Positions 11,222 through 21,392 of a DNA stretch of 64,000 bases are shown one piece after another (position 1 is the stretch's first letter; each line of letters opens with the position of its first letter). The stretch is from Fulvia fulva. Its lineage: Eukaryota; Ascomycota; Dothideomycetes; Mycosphaerellales; Mycosphaerellaceae. Below the pieces are notes generated by a model. The model saw nothing but the letters and a program-made list of their open reading frames with translations, had not been told where the DNA came from and made no database searches. A program made the translations under genes and the position numbers. Location of the stretch: positions 6,200,001 through 6,264,000 of the forward strand of contig NC_063013.1 in NCBI RefSeq assembly GCF_020509005.1, in the 5' to 3' direction.

Positions 11222-12844
11222 TCAAACAGAGTCCTTACCATCCGCGCCGAAAAGTGCTCGATGCAAGAGTGCCGCGCCGGCAACCTTGCAGGCATGATCC
11301 GACCAGACAAACTCCTTGAGACCAGCAATGATGGCTGACCACGATTGAGGATGTGTAGCATACCACTGCTTGAGCGCGACTTCGAAAAGAGGCCTTTGAG
11401 CAGTACCTTGAGCTGCAACGCCACCGATCAATAGCGCCCATACGTGTAGCCCTGACACATCGGCACTCCGCTTCTCAACATCGGCAGTAGTGAGAAGCTC
11501 TGCCAGCATAGCGGTGCATCGGTCATTCCAGCCATTGTGAAGTGGAATGGGCAGAATGATTGCGTTGCAGTAGATGATAGCAGTGATCCGGCATACTTCG
11601 TAGATTGCGCGGTGAGGCTTCTCTTGCCCTTCTGAGGTCAGCTCGTCCCATGCTGGAAGTGAGAAGAGGCGGTGCAGTGTTGCACAGCGTGCATCGAGTA
11701 GAGTCACCAACTCGGCGTCGGTGGGAGTGTGCCCCTGGAAAGTGCTCATGATTCTGTCGAGACATGCTATTTCAGCAAAGACTGATGCAGCTGAGTGCGG
11801 CAGGCCACCAGGTAATTTGAAGAATCCGATGCCAGGCCTCCGATCCGAGGTGAGGAACACTTCGACGTCGATATCTTCTGGTAGCACGTCGACCACATGC
11901 GTACTCCAGTAGCATGGAAACACAGGTTTGCGTTGATAGCTACCCGCTCGTAAAACATCTACCAAAGCAATCGTGGGGCTTAAACCTGGGGTCCGCAGCT
12001 TGTGCAGGCCACCTTGTCTGTTTGTCAACGCAAAGGCAGCATTTTGATGTGCCACTTGTGCCTCAAAGCGACCCCAAAGGCGCAGCATATTCGCCGTCGG
12101 TATGTGGGCCTCGAAAGGTAAGTCCATCTCATCCATAAGCCTCGATTCCATCCGATGTCCACTAAGAATCATCATGGAGAAGATAAGTCACTCAATGTCT
12201 TGTGCTGACGTGGATTCAAGTCTTTCAATCTGCTCCCGTATGAGGGATATCGCGCTTGCTTTGTGGAACAGCATGAACTTGCCGCCACTACACAGGAAGC
12301 ACTTCGATAGTAAGTCCCGATAGGCCGTCGCTGCCATGCAGTGTGCGTGGTACAGCACGGGTGAGGAGCAGAAGTCTTCAAACCATGCCTTTGCTACCGC
12401 TTGACCCACGGCGGATGGCCATACGGTGGTCGATAGCATGACGCACTTTTGAGAGCTCAAAGAGTCGTGGCTGGCGTCGAACGTGTTGAATGAGGTCGCG
12501 CCGAAGGTAGGCGAGATGGTCCTGGGCACGAACCGTACACATGTGTGCTGTGAAATTCTAAGATGTACCTTGGTTTGAGACGAGTCGTCTGCATCCAATC
12601 CACGCTGCGTATCTACCATTGGAGGGTGGTGTGGACCAGTCTCTTGCCAGCGACCTGCAGCAGTATCTTGTTCCGTCTTGTACAACGATCGTCTGCCAGC
12701 TTCTTCACTTTTTCGACGCCAGGGCTCACCCTTGGCCGCATGTGCCCTTGGCACAAAGCTTTGCTGCTTCTCTTCCTTGTTGGTGCCAGGCGGAGCGCTG
12801 CTCACGAATTCGATAGGTTTGCTGTCCATCATGCTGAGGATCAT
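11222..12844 (-). pseudogene. fungal-specific transcription factor (no Zn2Cys6), interrupted by one in-frame TGA
   Basis: Two open blocks, 12844-12191 and 12187-11222, lie in the same frame and are separated only by a TGA codon at 12190-12188. Read through, the frame is 540 codons, a normal length for this family. The N terminus (MDSKPIEFVSSAPPG, then FVPRAHAAKGEPWRRK) is the signature of fungal regulators that carry the 'fungal transcription factor' domain without a zinc cluster. The middle (TTVWPSAVGQAVAKAWF, YHAHCMAATAYRDLL) and the segment after the stop (LIFSMMILSGHRM) fit that domain. Family members usually have Trp or a similar residue at the TGA, so a TGG-to-TGA change is the simplest explanation. 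No GT..AG intron of usable length spans it. Alternatives are a sequencing error or readthrough (TGA is followed by C). Divergent from the MDR oxidoreductase. Confidence 0.75.
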
Positions 12845-13435
12845 CCTATTCCCACTTGATACACGTCTCGTGCTCGTCTTAGAATTCTGAAAGGCATCGT
12901 GCTACTTAGGCGTCTGGCTTCAGCGGTCGTAGCGGTGGTCAGTCCTCACTAAGCACAGAGAAGCTTCAAGCAGGTTGCTGTGGTACTTGAACTTTTGACA
13001 ATGCATGGAATCTGCACTGTACGAAACAGGATTTAGCTCTGGTCCACAGCTGTGCCATCAGAACGTGGGGCGTGACGTCGATACCGCGAAACAGCGTACT
13101 GTGGTATGCCTTGCAAGCTTTCGCTGCAACAAGCATGTGATGATGACAATTGGTGTGATTGTACATGTACACGTTCGACAACAGCAAGACCAGAGTTCTC
13201 GACCTATGCCGAGGCCGAGCAGCGCGCTATCATGTGACTGAAAACTTCGGCCACGAAAATCACTTTCGGGCCCGTAAATGCGTTGCTGCTGTACAACACC
13301 GAACGGCAGCAGCGCGGGCCTTCGAAATACGTATAGACAACCATGTATCACCACATGAGCGGTAGAAGTATATAATGCCAACCTATGAACCTTATTTGCA
13401 CCCGAGAGAACCAAAGCGCCCTAACTTCAAACAAC
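12845..13435. promoter_or_regulatory. divergent intergenic region between the transcription factor and the MDR oxidoreductase
   Basis: About 590 bp separate the two divergently transcribed genes. A TATA-box-like TATATAA lies at 13369-13375, 61 bp upstream of the preferred oxidoreductase start at 13436. No gene is supported here. Shared regulation of the two genes is possible from position only. Confidence 0.5.
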
Positions 13436-14350
13436 ATGAACATCCAGCAAGCCCAGATCACCACCTGGGGCTCCACTCCCACCCTCCAAACCATCACACT
13501 CCCTCCTCCCGCCCCATCCGAACTCCGCATCAAAGCCCTCGCCATCGGAATCCACCGCGTCGTCCGGTCCCGCGCCGCAGGCTCCCACTACTCTGCCAAA
13601 ACGCTACCTCACACCCCCGGCATCGATGGCGTGGGCCTCACAGACGACGACCAGAAGGTCTACTTCCTGACTTTCGGTACAGGAACTCTAGCTGAGTACG
13701 TTAACATGCCGAAGAGTGCGGTGTATCCCTTAGACCCAGGAGTTGATCCCGTGCAGGTGGCGGCTAGTATCAACCCAGCGATGAGTTCGTGGATGGCGTT
13801 CAAGGGACGGACGAGGGATTTGCCGAAGGGGTTTACGGTCTTGATTCTCGGGGTTACGTCAGCGAGTGGGAGGGTTGCGGTGCCGTTGGCGAGGGCCTTG
13901 GGCGCGGGGAGGGTATTCGGGGCTGCGAGGAATGAGCAGGCGATGGAAAAGCTCGGACTTGATCGAAGGATTGTGATTGCCGAGAAAGCGGAGGAGACAG
14001 AGTTTGGTGACCTGGACGATGTTGATGTGGTGTTGGATTATGTTTATGGGCTGTTGGCTGTGCATCTGTTCAATTCGTTGAAGACGCCGAAGCCGGTGCA
14101 GTATGTACACATTGGAGCACTATCGGAGCCTGAGATTACGATTCCGGGAGGGGTGCTGAGGTCGAAAGACATCACGATCAGGGGATCTGGGCCTGGAGCT
14201 TGGAGCATGAAGGCTTTCGCTGAGACACTGCCGGAGCTGTTGAGCATTATCCCCGGTATACCTGAGCAGCCAGTAGAGGTGGCGAAGTTCGAGGAGTTGG
14301 AAGAGAAGTGGAAATATGATGGACCGAAGAGGTTGGTGTTTGTTCCGTAG
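13436..14350 (+). CDS. MDR-superfamily oxidoreductase (quinone-reductase-like)
   Basis: The frame opens at 13385, but the ATG at 13436 (MNIQQAQITTWG) gives the expected start of the medium-chain dehydrogenase/reductase fold and a 304-aa protein. The N-terminal GroES-like part runs to about residue 115 (LPHTPGIDGVGL is the usual GxDxxG area). The Rossmann domain follows, with a nucleotide-binding stretch TVLILGVTSASGRVAVPLA that corresponds to GATGxVG.xA in NADPH:quinone reductases. The structural and catalytic zinc ligands of alcohol dehydrogenases are absent, so a zinc-independent, NADPH-using reductase is likely. The substrate is unknown. It is convergent with the MetE-like gene (205 bp between stops) and divergent from the transcription factor. 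Confidence 0.85.
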   Translation: MNIQQAQITTWGSTPTLQTITLPPPAPSELRIKALAIGIHRVVRSRAAGSHYSAKTLPHTPGIDGVGLTDDDQKVYFLTFGTGTLAEYVNMPKSAVYPLDPGVDPVQVAASINPAMSSWMAFKGRTRDLPKGFTVLILGVTSASGRVAVPLARALGAGRVFGAARNEQAMEKLGLDRRIVIAEKAEETEFGDLDDVDVVLDYVYGLLAVHLFNSLKTPKPVQYVHIGALSEPEITIPGGVLRSKDITIRGSGPGAWSMKAFAETLPELLSIIPGIPEQPVEVAKFEELEEKWKYDGPKRLVFVP

Positions 14351-14555
14351 AAGAGTCTGTAGGTCAGCATTGTACTTCACCGTTGGGCAGCGTAGCCAAA
14401 CTCTCGAGAGTCTGTGCTAACGCAACGCGACCACCTGTTTGTTTCCTGAACTTGCGAAGCCTGGGTATCAAAGTTGAGAGCATACTGTACAAAGACTTTT
14501 GGCCTGATAGACTGACTGCTGTTGAAGCGTCGTCGTATTTCGTGAGAGGGCCCAC

Positions 14556-15888
14556 TCAAGGTTCACCCTTCCAAACCTCATCAGCGATAGCCCTCACAAG
14601 CTGCAGCTTCTTCCTCATATCCTCAATCTGTATTTCAAATCAGCACATACCAAGCAACGTCTTTCACATTCACTACTCACCTCCAACGAATTCCCCTCAG
14701 CATGACTAGCAAACCCACACTGCGGACTCACACTAAGCCGATTCAAAGCCTGCTCGACCGTCTGGCCCGACCCTTTAGCGATATAAGTCGCGGCCTTGTA
14801 GACTCTGTCGACCATATCTTTCTTATCCTCCAGCTCGGCAAACTTCGAAGTGACCACACCGACCACCACATTCTTGTCCTTCGGCAGATGCTTGAGAGGC
14901 TCGAAGCCACCCGCTCGTGGCGTGTCGTATTCCAGGTAGTATGTCGAGACATTCAACTCATTGAAGAGCTTTGACGCTATACGGTCGTAGGCACCCTCGG
15001 AGAAGTGCTTGGAGCCCATGTAGTTTCCCCGACAAAGATGGATCCCCAAATGGAAGTCTGCCGGCCGTTCGAAACATGCATTGTAGAACCTGATATAAGC
15101 ATCAAGCTGTTCATCCGCCGTCTGGAAATTCTCAGGATCCTTCCCCCACCCTTGCAACATCTGCTCGGAGCAGAAATACGCCAAATTCGGATCATCAACC
15201 TGCGCATTCCTCAAGCCAGCATCATACAGAATCTTCAACTCCGTCTGGTACGCCTTGGCCAAATCGGCGAAATACTCGTCATCGCTGGCGTAGACGCCGG
15301 GGAGGTAAGCCTTATTAGGGCCGTAGCGGAAATGGTACCATGAGGGGGAGGTAAGGGTGAGCTTGATGCGGTTGTGTTGGTCTCTGGGGAGGATGCTTTG
15401 GAGGTATTGGAGTTCGGGGAGGAAGGTGGATGTTCCCGTGTGGGAGAGTTTGGATGTGGCGACGGTGACTTGGTTCGGGATTGTTTTGGCGTGCATGAAG
15501 GATTTGACGTCTATAGTTCCTAGAATGAGTATATTGTTGAACAATCATTGGAAAGTGGACAGTGTGACTTACCAGGCGCATAAGCCCGAAAAATACTCTG
15601 ATCATAACCCCCCTCTCTCAAATTAATCTCCTCCATTCCATTCAACGTCTCCATGAACGTCCCCCAAAACTGATGCCGCGAGTACTCTCCATTCGTGATC
15701 GAATGAATCCCACAATCCTGCTGCAACTTCACAACATCCTTGATAGCCTTCTGTTCAATAGGAGCCAGCTCATCAGCCTTCGCACTCCCATCCGCAATCG
15801 CATACCTCTTCTTGACGAGCTCATCAGGTCTCAGCAAAGACCCGACGTGTTCAGCCCTGAAAGGCGGATTGCGGGGAGGTCCAGACAT
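14556..15888 (-). CDS. cobalamin-independent methionine-synthase-like protein (MetE C-terminal domain), 3 exons
   Basis: Three exons join in frame to 408 aa: 15888-15573, 15519-14681 and 14627-14556. Both introns are 53 nt with GTAAGT..TAG and GTGAGT..CAG ends. The first joins the codons for YAPG to TIDVKSF; the second joins GNSLE to IEDMRKK, and the protein ends ADEVWKGEP. The protein is the UROD/MetE-fold catalytic half only. Conserved features include AEHVGSLLRP near the N terminus, HLCRGN (His and Cys zinc ligands, about residue 240) and CGFASHAEG (second Cys, near residue 375). MetE transfers methyl from a folate to homocysteine. Stand-alone C-terminal forms like this one (about 400 aa instead of about 760) are common in fungi, and their methyl donor is uncertain. 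Confidence 0.9.
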
Positions 15889-16380
15889 GGTTCGAAAGTT
15901 AAAGCTCCGATCTCTCTAGTGGTTCTACTGCAGTGCCTCGTGTGCGGTAGATCTGCGGTAGTGAAACGTTAGAGGCGATACTGGTGACCTTGATGGCAGA
16001 GATGTTTGTCTGAGGTGAATGTCAGCAGCAAGGCAATTTTATTTTGAGAAATGCTCGACGACGAGGTTGACATCGTTCTCCTCTTCTTCTCGACCCAGCA
16101 AGTGGAGTTCCATCCAGGAACAAGGCTTGTGAAACCAATGAACGCTGACAGAGGTGGGGCCGCGCAACTGCCGTCCATGGTGTTTTGCCTGAAGTGCTGT
16201 GGAGATCTAGAATCGTGTTGCAAGGCCGACGAAGACCGGCGTGGGGCTTGCAACACGAATATGGTAACTACCCCAACGTCAGCAAATTGTCGATACCATA
16301 TACTCTTTTATACATCTGGTCTTCACATAGATATACACCTCCTCATCATCTCATCATCCCCTCCAAAGATCTCTCCCAAA
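15889..16380. other. intergenic region upstream of the MetE-like gene
   Basis: It lies between the 5' end of the MetE-like gene and the 3' end of the coiled-coil gene, both on the minus strand. It should hold the MetE-like promoter and the other gene's 3' UTR. No additional gene is supported. Confidence 0.45.
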
Positions 16381-19380
16381 CTAATCCACACCACCGCCAG
16401 GTCGATACTGCTCACCCCCAGGCCTCGGACCCGAAGCACGGCGTCCATGTTCAATGCCATTCGTCTCAGGCAGCCTCCTCTCTCGTACCGATACTCTCAT
16501 ACACCTAGCCCAGCTAGCATGCGAAAGTCTGCAATCTCCATCTGTACAATCTTCTTCCAGTTCACAAGTTTTAGTTATGTCAATGTCTACCCTAATCCCC
16601 AGCCTAGGTGTCTGGTGGGCATTGTAACAGTTGTCTCGACGGCAGTTTGGATCGTGCCGGCAACGTACAGGGCGTCTGCGATCGCGATCCGGCGATATCG
16701 TTGTCGTCCCTGATATGCTGTCCTGCCTGAGTTCTTCTGCATGCTGCTGGTCTGAGTCTCGGAACATTCGTGGTTGTTTGGGCGCTCGCGCAAGCACATC
16801 AGACTGTGGTGCGGGTCTTTTCAGAGATGAGGTGACACGTGATGGCTGTTGTACCGGACTCACTGGAGCAGCCACTTCCTCTGTCCATCTCACGCTTTTG
16901 GTCGGGCGTTGCTTTCCCGGTGTTTGTAGAGGAGTTGGGAGTGACTGTGTACTTGTGGTCGAGCCTAGATCCGTATGAATACGGCTCACGCCATGCTGCC
17001 CGAAGTAGTCGTTAACCAGCTGTACCCTGGAACGTGACGCATGTTCTGATCGAGAAAGGGCCGGCGGGGGCGGTACGAAGTGAGGCTGCTTGTTCACCAC
17101 AGAATCCGATTGTCCTCTTTGATGCTGCAGCTCTGCAGACTCTTCTGCAGCGAGAGGGCAAGCATTCGATGACCACTCTCCTGGCTCACGGACATCGTTT
17201 GCCGGAACGTCCAATTCCTCGGGTAAAAACAACGTATCGTCCTCAGCCTGCTCAAAGTTGCTCGCGAGAGTCAACACATCTCGTATCGGAGGAGGAGGCA
17301 ATGACACCGTCTCTGGCTCCGCACACTGTGACAAGGACTCCATGGCTTCTTGTGCTGAGTCATTACCTTCTCCGCTTCCTCGGATGACAGGACATAGAAT
17401 GGCCTCCAATGCCAAGTAGTCCTCTGGGTAAGGCGTATGCAGTTTCTCTCCAGTGAAGTCTATCGCTGTCAGGTTCCAGTGTTTACCAGAACCGAGCTCA
17501 TCACTCATCAACTCGAGCCCTGAAGGTAAATATGCTTGACTGCTTGATTCTGTAGCTTCTGCTGCGCAGTTGCCATTACAGAGTCGCTGGTAGCCGCGCG
17601 GCAGCACACGATTATTGATCCAAATGTTGACTCGGCGATCAGGCACATCTTGATATAGGCGCTCCATAGATCTCCAGTGCTGCTCGCTCAGTGCAGTGGG
17701 ATTGTTCTCGGCGCCAAAGATGTCATTCTCCACGTATCCACGGCTAGCGTACCTCTTCTGGGCGACGACCGTCTGGCTAGCATTGCGTGGCAATAGGTTG
17801 ACCTCGCTCGCCTTCAGCTTGGGGACCGTCTCCTTAAGCTCGAGCTCTGTCTGACGAGTTGTCTCAAGGCTCGCTTGCAGCGCTGCTAGTTGCACATCAA
17901 GCGCTTTGACCTTGTTTTGTGCCACTTCTGCATTAGATTGCGCCTGAGCCAGCTGTCCATTGATCCTGCTATTTTCGGTTCGCAGCATCTGGATCTCTTC
18001 TTTTGCTAAGCCAAGCTTCTGCCTGCACGCGTCAAGTTCCGGGCGCAGCTTGTTCTTTTGGGATACGTGCACCTCAAGAGACGTCTCTTTCTCCGCGAGA
18101 TCTCGCTTGAGCAACGGGATCTCATCTTGAAGGCTTGCGAATTCTGCCAGCTGAGTATTGAGACGCGATACCTCCTCGTTGCGATGTTGCAAAGTTTGCT
18201 CGGAATCCCGAATGCGACTTTGGAGTTTTAAGACCTCAGCGCTGCGGGCAGAAGCGTCCGCCTCGGCCAGCTGCCACCTGTTGGCGAAGATGTAGGTGTA
18301 GTCCTCCCCGTAGGACAATAGGTGCTCTATTCCAGCCCAGGCGAGCTCGTAGAGCTCTGTTCTGGAGCGCTCGAGTGCACTAAGCTTAGTACGCAGTTCG
18401 CATTCCTTCTTAGCAGAGCGCGTAATCGAACGGGCGGTTTCTGCAGTCTGCGCTCGAAGTCTGTCGTGCTCGAGCTTGAACTTCGCGATGTCTGCTGTCT
18501 GAGCAGTCATGTCGCGCACCTGCTGGCGTAGAGCCTCCTGTTCTGCTGAGCTCTTCGCTGCCTCGGCTTCTGCTACCTTCTCCTGCCGACGAAGGTCGTG
18601 TATCATGCCGAGATCCTTATTGAAATCATTGATCCGTTTCTGCTGGTTCTCTACCTTCATTCGAAGTTCACCCGCTTCGTTGTTGTCTTTCCCCAGGAGT
18701 GAGTTCAGGCATTTCAATTCGTCATCTTTGTCACGATTGTCTGCTAGAAGCTGATCGTTGTGCGTGCTCAGGTGGTCTATCACACTTTGTTGAGCTAAGA
18801 TTTGCTCCGTGTAGTTCTTCTCGTCGTTCAAGGCACTGTCCAATGTGCCCTGAAGGCTGGCGTTGCTTTGCTGCAAATACTGAATTTCGTCTGTGAGAGT
18901 GTCCATCTTATCAGAACTGCTATACGGCTTTGCCAGATCTGCTCGTAGATCCTTGACTTGTTTCTCAAGGGTGTAGTGTTGTAGGTATGCACATTCGAGC
19001 TTCGATTGGAGGGTGCTGTTTTCTTGAGACATTGCACCCTTGGATGCGCCAAGTTCGTCAACCTCAGTTTGGGCCGTCGACGCTTTCTTTTCCAGGGCAG
19101 ACAGGCTGCAGACAAGTCTCGTCTTCTCTTGCTCGCGGGCCTCCAGTCGACCCTCGCAGATCGAATTGCGCTGTTCGAGTTTTTCGACCTTGGCCTGTAA
19201 ATGCACTCGATCGCTTTGCGCAGTGTTGTTCAGTTCTTGTAGCTCCACAACCTTCTGCTGGTCTGCCACCAACCTTCTCTCCAGCTCTGCCGTCTGCTTT
19301 GTAAGACCATCCTTTTCCGTGATCGAAGCTGTAAGACTGGCTGCATAGCCAGCGACCTTTGCATGCGTCGAGGCGCCCAT
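16381..19380 (-). CDS. 999-aa coiled-coil protein with tandem C-terminal CCCH zinc fingers
   Basis: A single 999-codon frame starting at the ATG at 19380; the codon before it is GTG and was not chosen. Residues of about 20-550 are heptad-rich coiled coil with high Glu/Gln/Lys/Leu content (for example ELERRLVADQQKVVELQEL). The middle (560-650) has a small folded patch (RVNIWINNRVLPRGYQRLC), followed by an acidic/Pro-rich linker. Near residues 905-960 are two fingers of the C-x5-C-x4-C-x3-H type: CRHDPNCRRDNCYNAH and CELEEDCTDGDCRLSH. This spacing resembles Nab2-type poly(A)-RNA-binding fingers, so RNA binding is a reasonable inference. The coiled coil suggests self-assembly. I do not recognise a named orthologue. 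It is divergently paired with the 2OG oxygenase. Confidence 0.85.
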   Translation of the reverse strand: MGASTHAKVAGYAASLTASITEKDGLTKQTAELERRLVADQQKVVELQELNNTAQSDRVHLQAKVEKLEQRNSICEGRLEAREQEKTRLVCSLSALEKKASTAQTEVDELGASKGAMSQENSTLQSKLECAYLQHYTLEKQVKDLRADLAKPYSSSDKMDTLTDEIQYLQQSNASLQGTLDSALNDEKNYTEQILAQQSVIDHLSTHNDQLLADNRDKDDELKCLNSLLGKDNNEAGELRMKVENQQKRINDFNKDLGMIHDLRRQEKVAEAEAAKSSAEQEALRQQVRDMTAQTADIAKFKLEHDRLRAQTAETARSITRSAKKECELRTKLSALERSRTELYELAWAGIEHLLSYGEDYTYIFANRWQLAEADASARSAEVLKLQSRIRDSEQTLQHRNEEVSRLNTQLAEFASLQDEIPLLKRDLAEKETSLEVHVSQKNKLRPELDACRQKLGLAKEEIQMLRTENSRINGQLAQAQSNAEVAQNKVKALDVQLAALQASLETTRQTELELKETVPKLKASEVNLLPRNASQTVVAQKRYASRGYVENDIFGAENNPTALSEQHWRSMERLYQDVPDRRVNIWINNRVLPRGYQRLCNGNCAAEATESSSQAYLPSGLELMSDELGSGKHWNLTAIDFTGEKLHTPYPEDYLALEAILCPVIRGSGEGNDSAQEAMESLSQCAEPETVSLPPPPIRDVLTLASNFEQAEDDTLFLPEELDVPANDVREPGEWSSNACPLAAEESAELQHQRGQSDSVVNKQPHFVPPPPALSRSEHASRSRVQLVNDYFGQHGVSRIHTDLGSTTSTQSLPTPLQTPGKQRPTKSVRWTEEVAAPVSPVQQPSRVTSSLKRPAPQSDVLARAPKQPRMFRDSDQQHAEELRQDSISGTTTISPDRDRRRPVRCRHDPNCRRDNCYNAHQTPRLGIRVDIDITKTCELEEDCTDGDCRLSHASWARCMRVSVRERRLPETNGIEHGRRASGPRPGGEQYRPGGGVD

Positions 19381-19890
19381 CACCAGCAGACGCGCTGAAG
19401 AGGGTTACGAGTGTCTCTGCAAGTGCAAGGACAAGGCGAGCAGATACAAAGCCAAGTAGATTAGGAAAGAGGGGATAATACCAACTCCATCACCAGGCGC
19501 AGGTCTGCGTGTGCTTTCGAACTTGTCGCCAGAGGAAGTGGGCCATCTTACCTTGTCTTCATGCATGCGCCGAGAACGAAGCGCTTGGAGAATACATGTA
19601 CGATGCATCTGAACACGACAGGGATCGAGGCCCTTCGAGCCTGCCACTAACCATCGTCGGTATGGCTTGGGAGATGAAGAGGAGTGCGGTGGAAGAAGTG
19701 GGAACATGGCTGTTGGACATATCGTTGCAGATGCATGAGTCGCAGGGACAGCAGAGCACAAAGATCGATTGATGTTGTCGAGCAGCAGGCCGCGAACAGC
19801 GTGAGCAGTACTTGCATCTTGCTAGCCCATCAGCAGGTCGAGCAGTCGAGGTAGGTGGTAGCAGGCACTTTTGTCGGTCATCACTCAGCC
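19381..19890. promoter_or_regulatory. divergent promoter region between the CCCH protein and the 2OG oxygenase
   Basis: A 510-bp spacer lies between two divergent start codons. No TATA box or gene is evident. The oxygenase frame extends 12 codons upstream (to 19855), so the exact start is a choice, not a certainty. Confidence 0.45.
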
Positions 19891-21057
19891 ATGACCGCCG
19901 CAACCATCGCTCAGCCTTCCGTTCACAAGCTGGAACTCAGAACAGCGCTTGGTCCAGTTTACCGCGACGCCCTAGACACGCCGCCAAGGGACTGCACGAA
20001 CGACGAGATCCCAATCATCGACCTCTCGCCCATCTTCGCCGACGCCCTTGATGATCGTCTCGCAGTGGCCAAGCAGATAAAATGGGCGAGCACCACGCCC
20101 GGCTTCTTCTATATCGAAAACCATGGCATCGAGGCACAAACCATTGACAATGCCCGCAAAGCTCTGTTATCATTCTTCCATCAACGCCATGAGGATAAGA
20201 TGAAAGTCCACAAGAGCCACTTCAAGAGCAGCATCAATGGCTACTCACCAGCTCGCACGACTCTGATCAACAAAGCCGATAAGATCGACAACCGCGAGGC
20301 TTTTTCGTGGCAATATCTACCCAAGTACGACCCGGATTCAAAGCCTCTGGACGATATTCCCAAAGAGGTCAAGCCATATATCTATGGTGAGGATGCAATC
20401 TGGGATTGCACGGCACATCTCGAAGGCTTCAAAGAGGCGACCCTCGAATACTGGTCGGCGTGTCTGACTCTCGCGAGACATCTCGTGCGGACTTTTGCTC
20501 TGGCGCTGGAACTGCCGGAAGACTACTTCGATTCCAGGGTGACGTACCCAGGTGCCGATGGTGTGTACAACTACTATCCACCATCTACAGCACAAGATCT
20601 CGAAGACAATACCTGTGGCCTGGGAAGTCACACCGATCTTCAACTCTTCACACTCCTCTGGCAAGATGCACACGGCGGCCTGCAAGTCCTCAAGCCTGGC
20701 AACTTATCAACTGATCCATATCAGTGGATAAAAGCCGTCCCAGTACCTGACACCATCGTGGTCAACATCGGCGACTTCCTGATGAGACTATCGAACGACA
20801 CGTTCAAGTCAACCGTGCATCGGGTGTACAACAAGACTGGCAAGGAACAAGTATCAATGCCTTTCTTCTTCGGGCTGAACTTCAATTGTGTCGAAGGTGT
20901 GATACCCAGCTGTGTCAATGAGCAGAATTCCGCGAGGTATGAGCCGATCAGTTGTGGTGATTGGTGCCAGCTACGATTCAAGCAGGAGAGTGTGGATTTT
21001 GCGAAAGCAAAAGATGCAAGTGCTGGTGCGCCTAGTGGGAAAGTCGTTGCAACGTGA
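19891..21057 (+). CDS. 2-oxoglutarate/Fe(II)-dependent oxygenase, isopenicillin-N-synthase-like
   Basis: 388 aa from the ATG at 19891 (MTAATIAQ), with no intron. The N-terminal DIOX_N domain has IPIIDLSPIF and GFFYIENHGI at about residues 30-85. The C-terminal double-stranded beta-helix has the iron triad: His and Asp in GSHTDLQLFTLLWQD, and the distal His in STVHRVYNKTGKEQVSMPFFF. The Arg-x-Ser (here K..Q-V-S) region after it contacts 2-oxoglutarate in relatives. Such fungal enzymes hydroxylate, desaturate or cyclise small molecules, often in secondary metabolism; the substrate cannot be inferred. Usual family length is 330-400 aa, so it appears complete. It is convergent with the F-box-like gene at 21393-22102. 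Confidence 0.92.
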   Translation: MTAATIAQPSVHKLELRTALGPVYRDALDTPPRDCTNDEIPIIDLSPIFADALDDRLAVAKQIKWASTTPGFFYIENHGIEAQTIDNARKALLSFFHQRHEDKMKVHKSHFKSSINGYSPARTTLINKADKIDNREAFSWQYLPKYDPDSKPLDDIPKEVKPYIYGEDAIWDCTAHLEGFKEATLEYWSACLTLARHLVRTFALALELPEDYFDSRVTYPGADGVYNYYPPSTAQDLEDNTCGLGSHTDLQLFTLLWQDAHGGLQVLKPGNLSTDPYQWIKAVPVPDTIVVNIGDFLMRLSNDTFKSTVHRVYNKTGKEQVSMPFFFGLNFNCVEGVIPSCVNEQNSARYEPISCGDWCQLRFKQESVDFAKAKDASAGAPSGKVVAT

Positions 21058-21392
21058 GAGTCTGGATTGTCTGGAGCAGAGGAATCTGCGTTTATCAGGC
21101 CACCGCGTCCCTGTACCTCTTCTCCCTCAAATGACCCTCTATCTACGCCAGGGGACGCACCGGCCACGAAATTGGTGCCTCTTCCAGCCCAGAGTCTCGC
21201 CCACGTCAAGGCAACATGAGCCTAAACCTCGAACTCATCATTTCGCTTCAGATGCTCCATCTCAACTTCAAGCTTGGCCATTCCTGTGGGCCCTGGCGAG
21301 GCGCTGTCGCCGTCGAATCGCCTCAAGTGCCTCATTCGTCCGCATCGTCATGGGCGCACGACATGTAGCTCCCTCGTCTCCACCTGGCCACG
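21058..21392. other. convergent 3' intergenic spacer
   Basis: It lies between the stop codons of two convergent genes and presumably holds both 3' UTRs. No further gene is seen. Confidence 0.5.

Noticed and set aside
11222..12187. The downstream half of the transcription factor as a separate gene starting at 12175.
   Set aside because: It is in the same frame as the upstream block with only one stop between, and the combined protein has normal family length.
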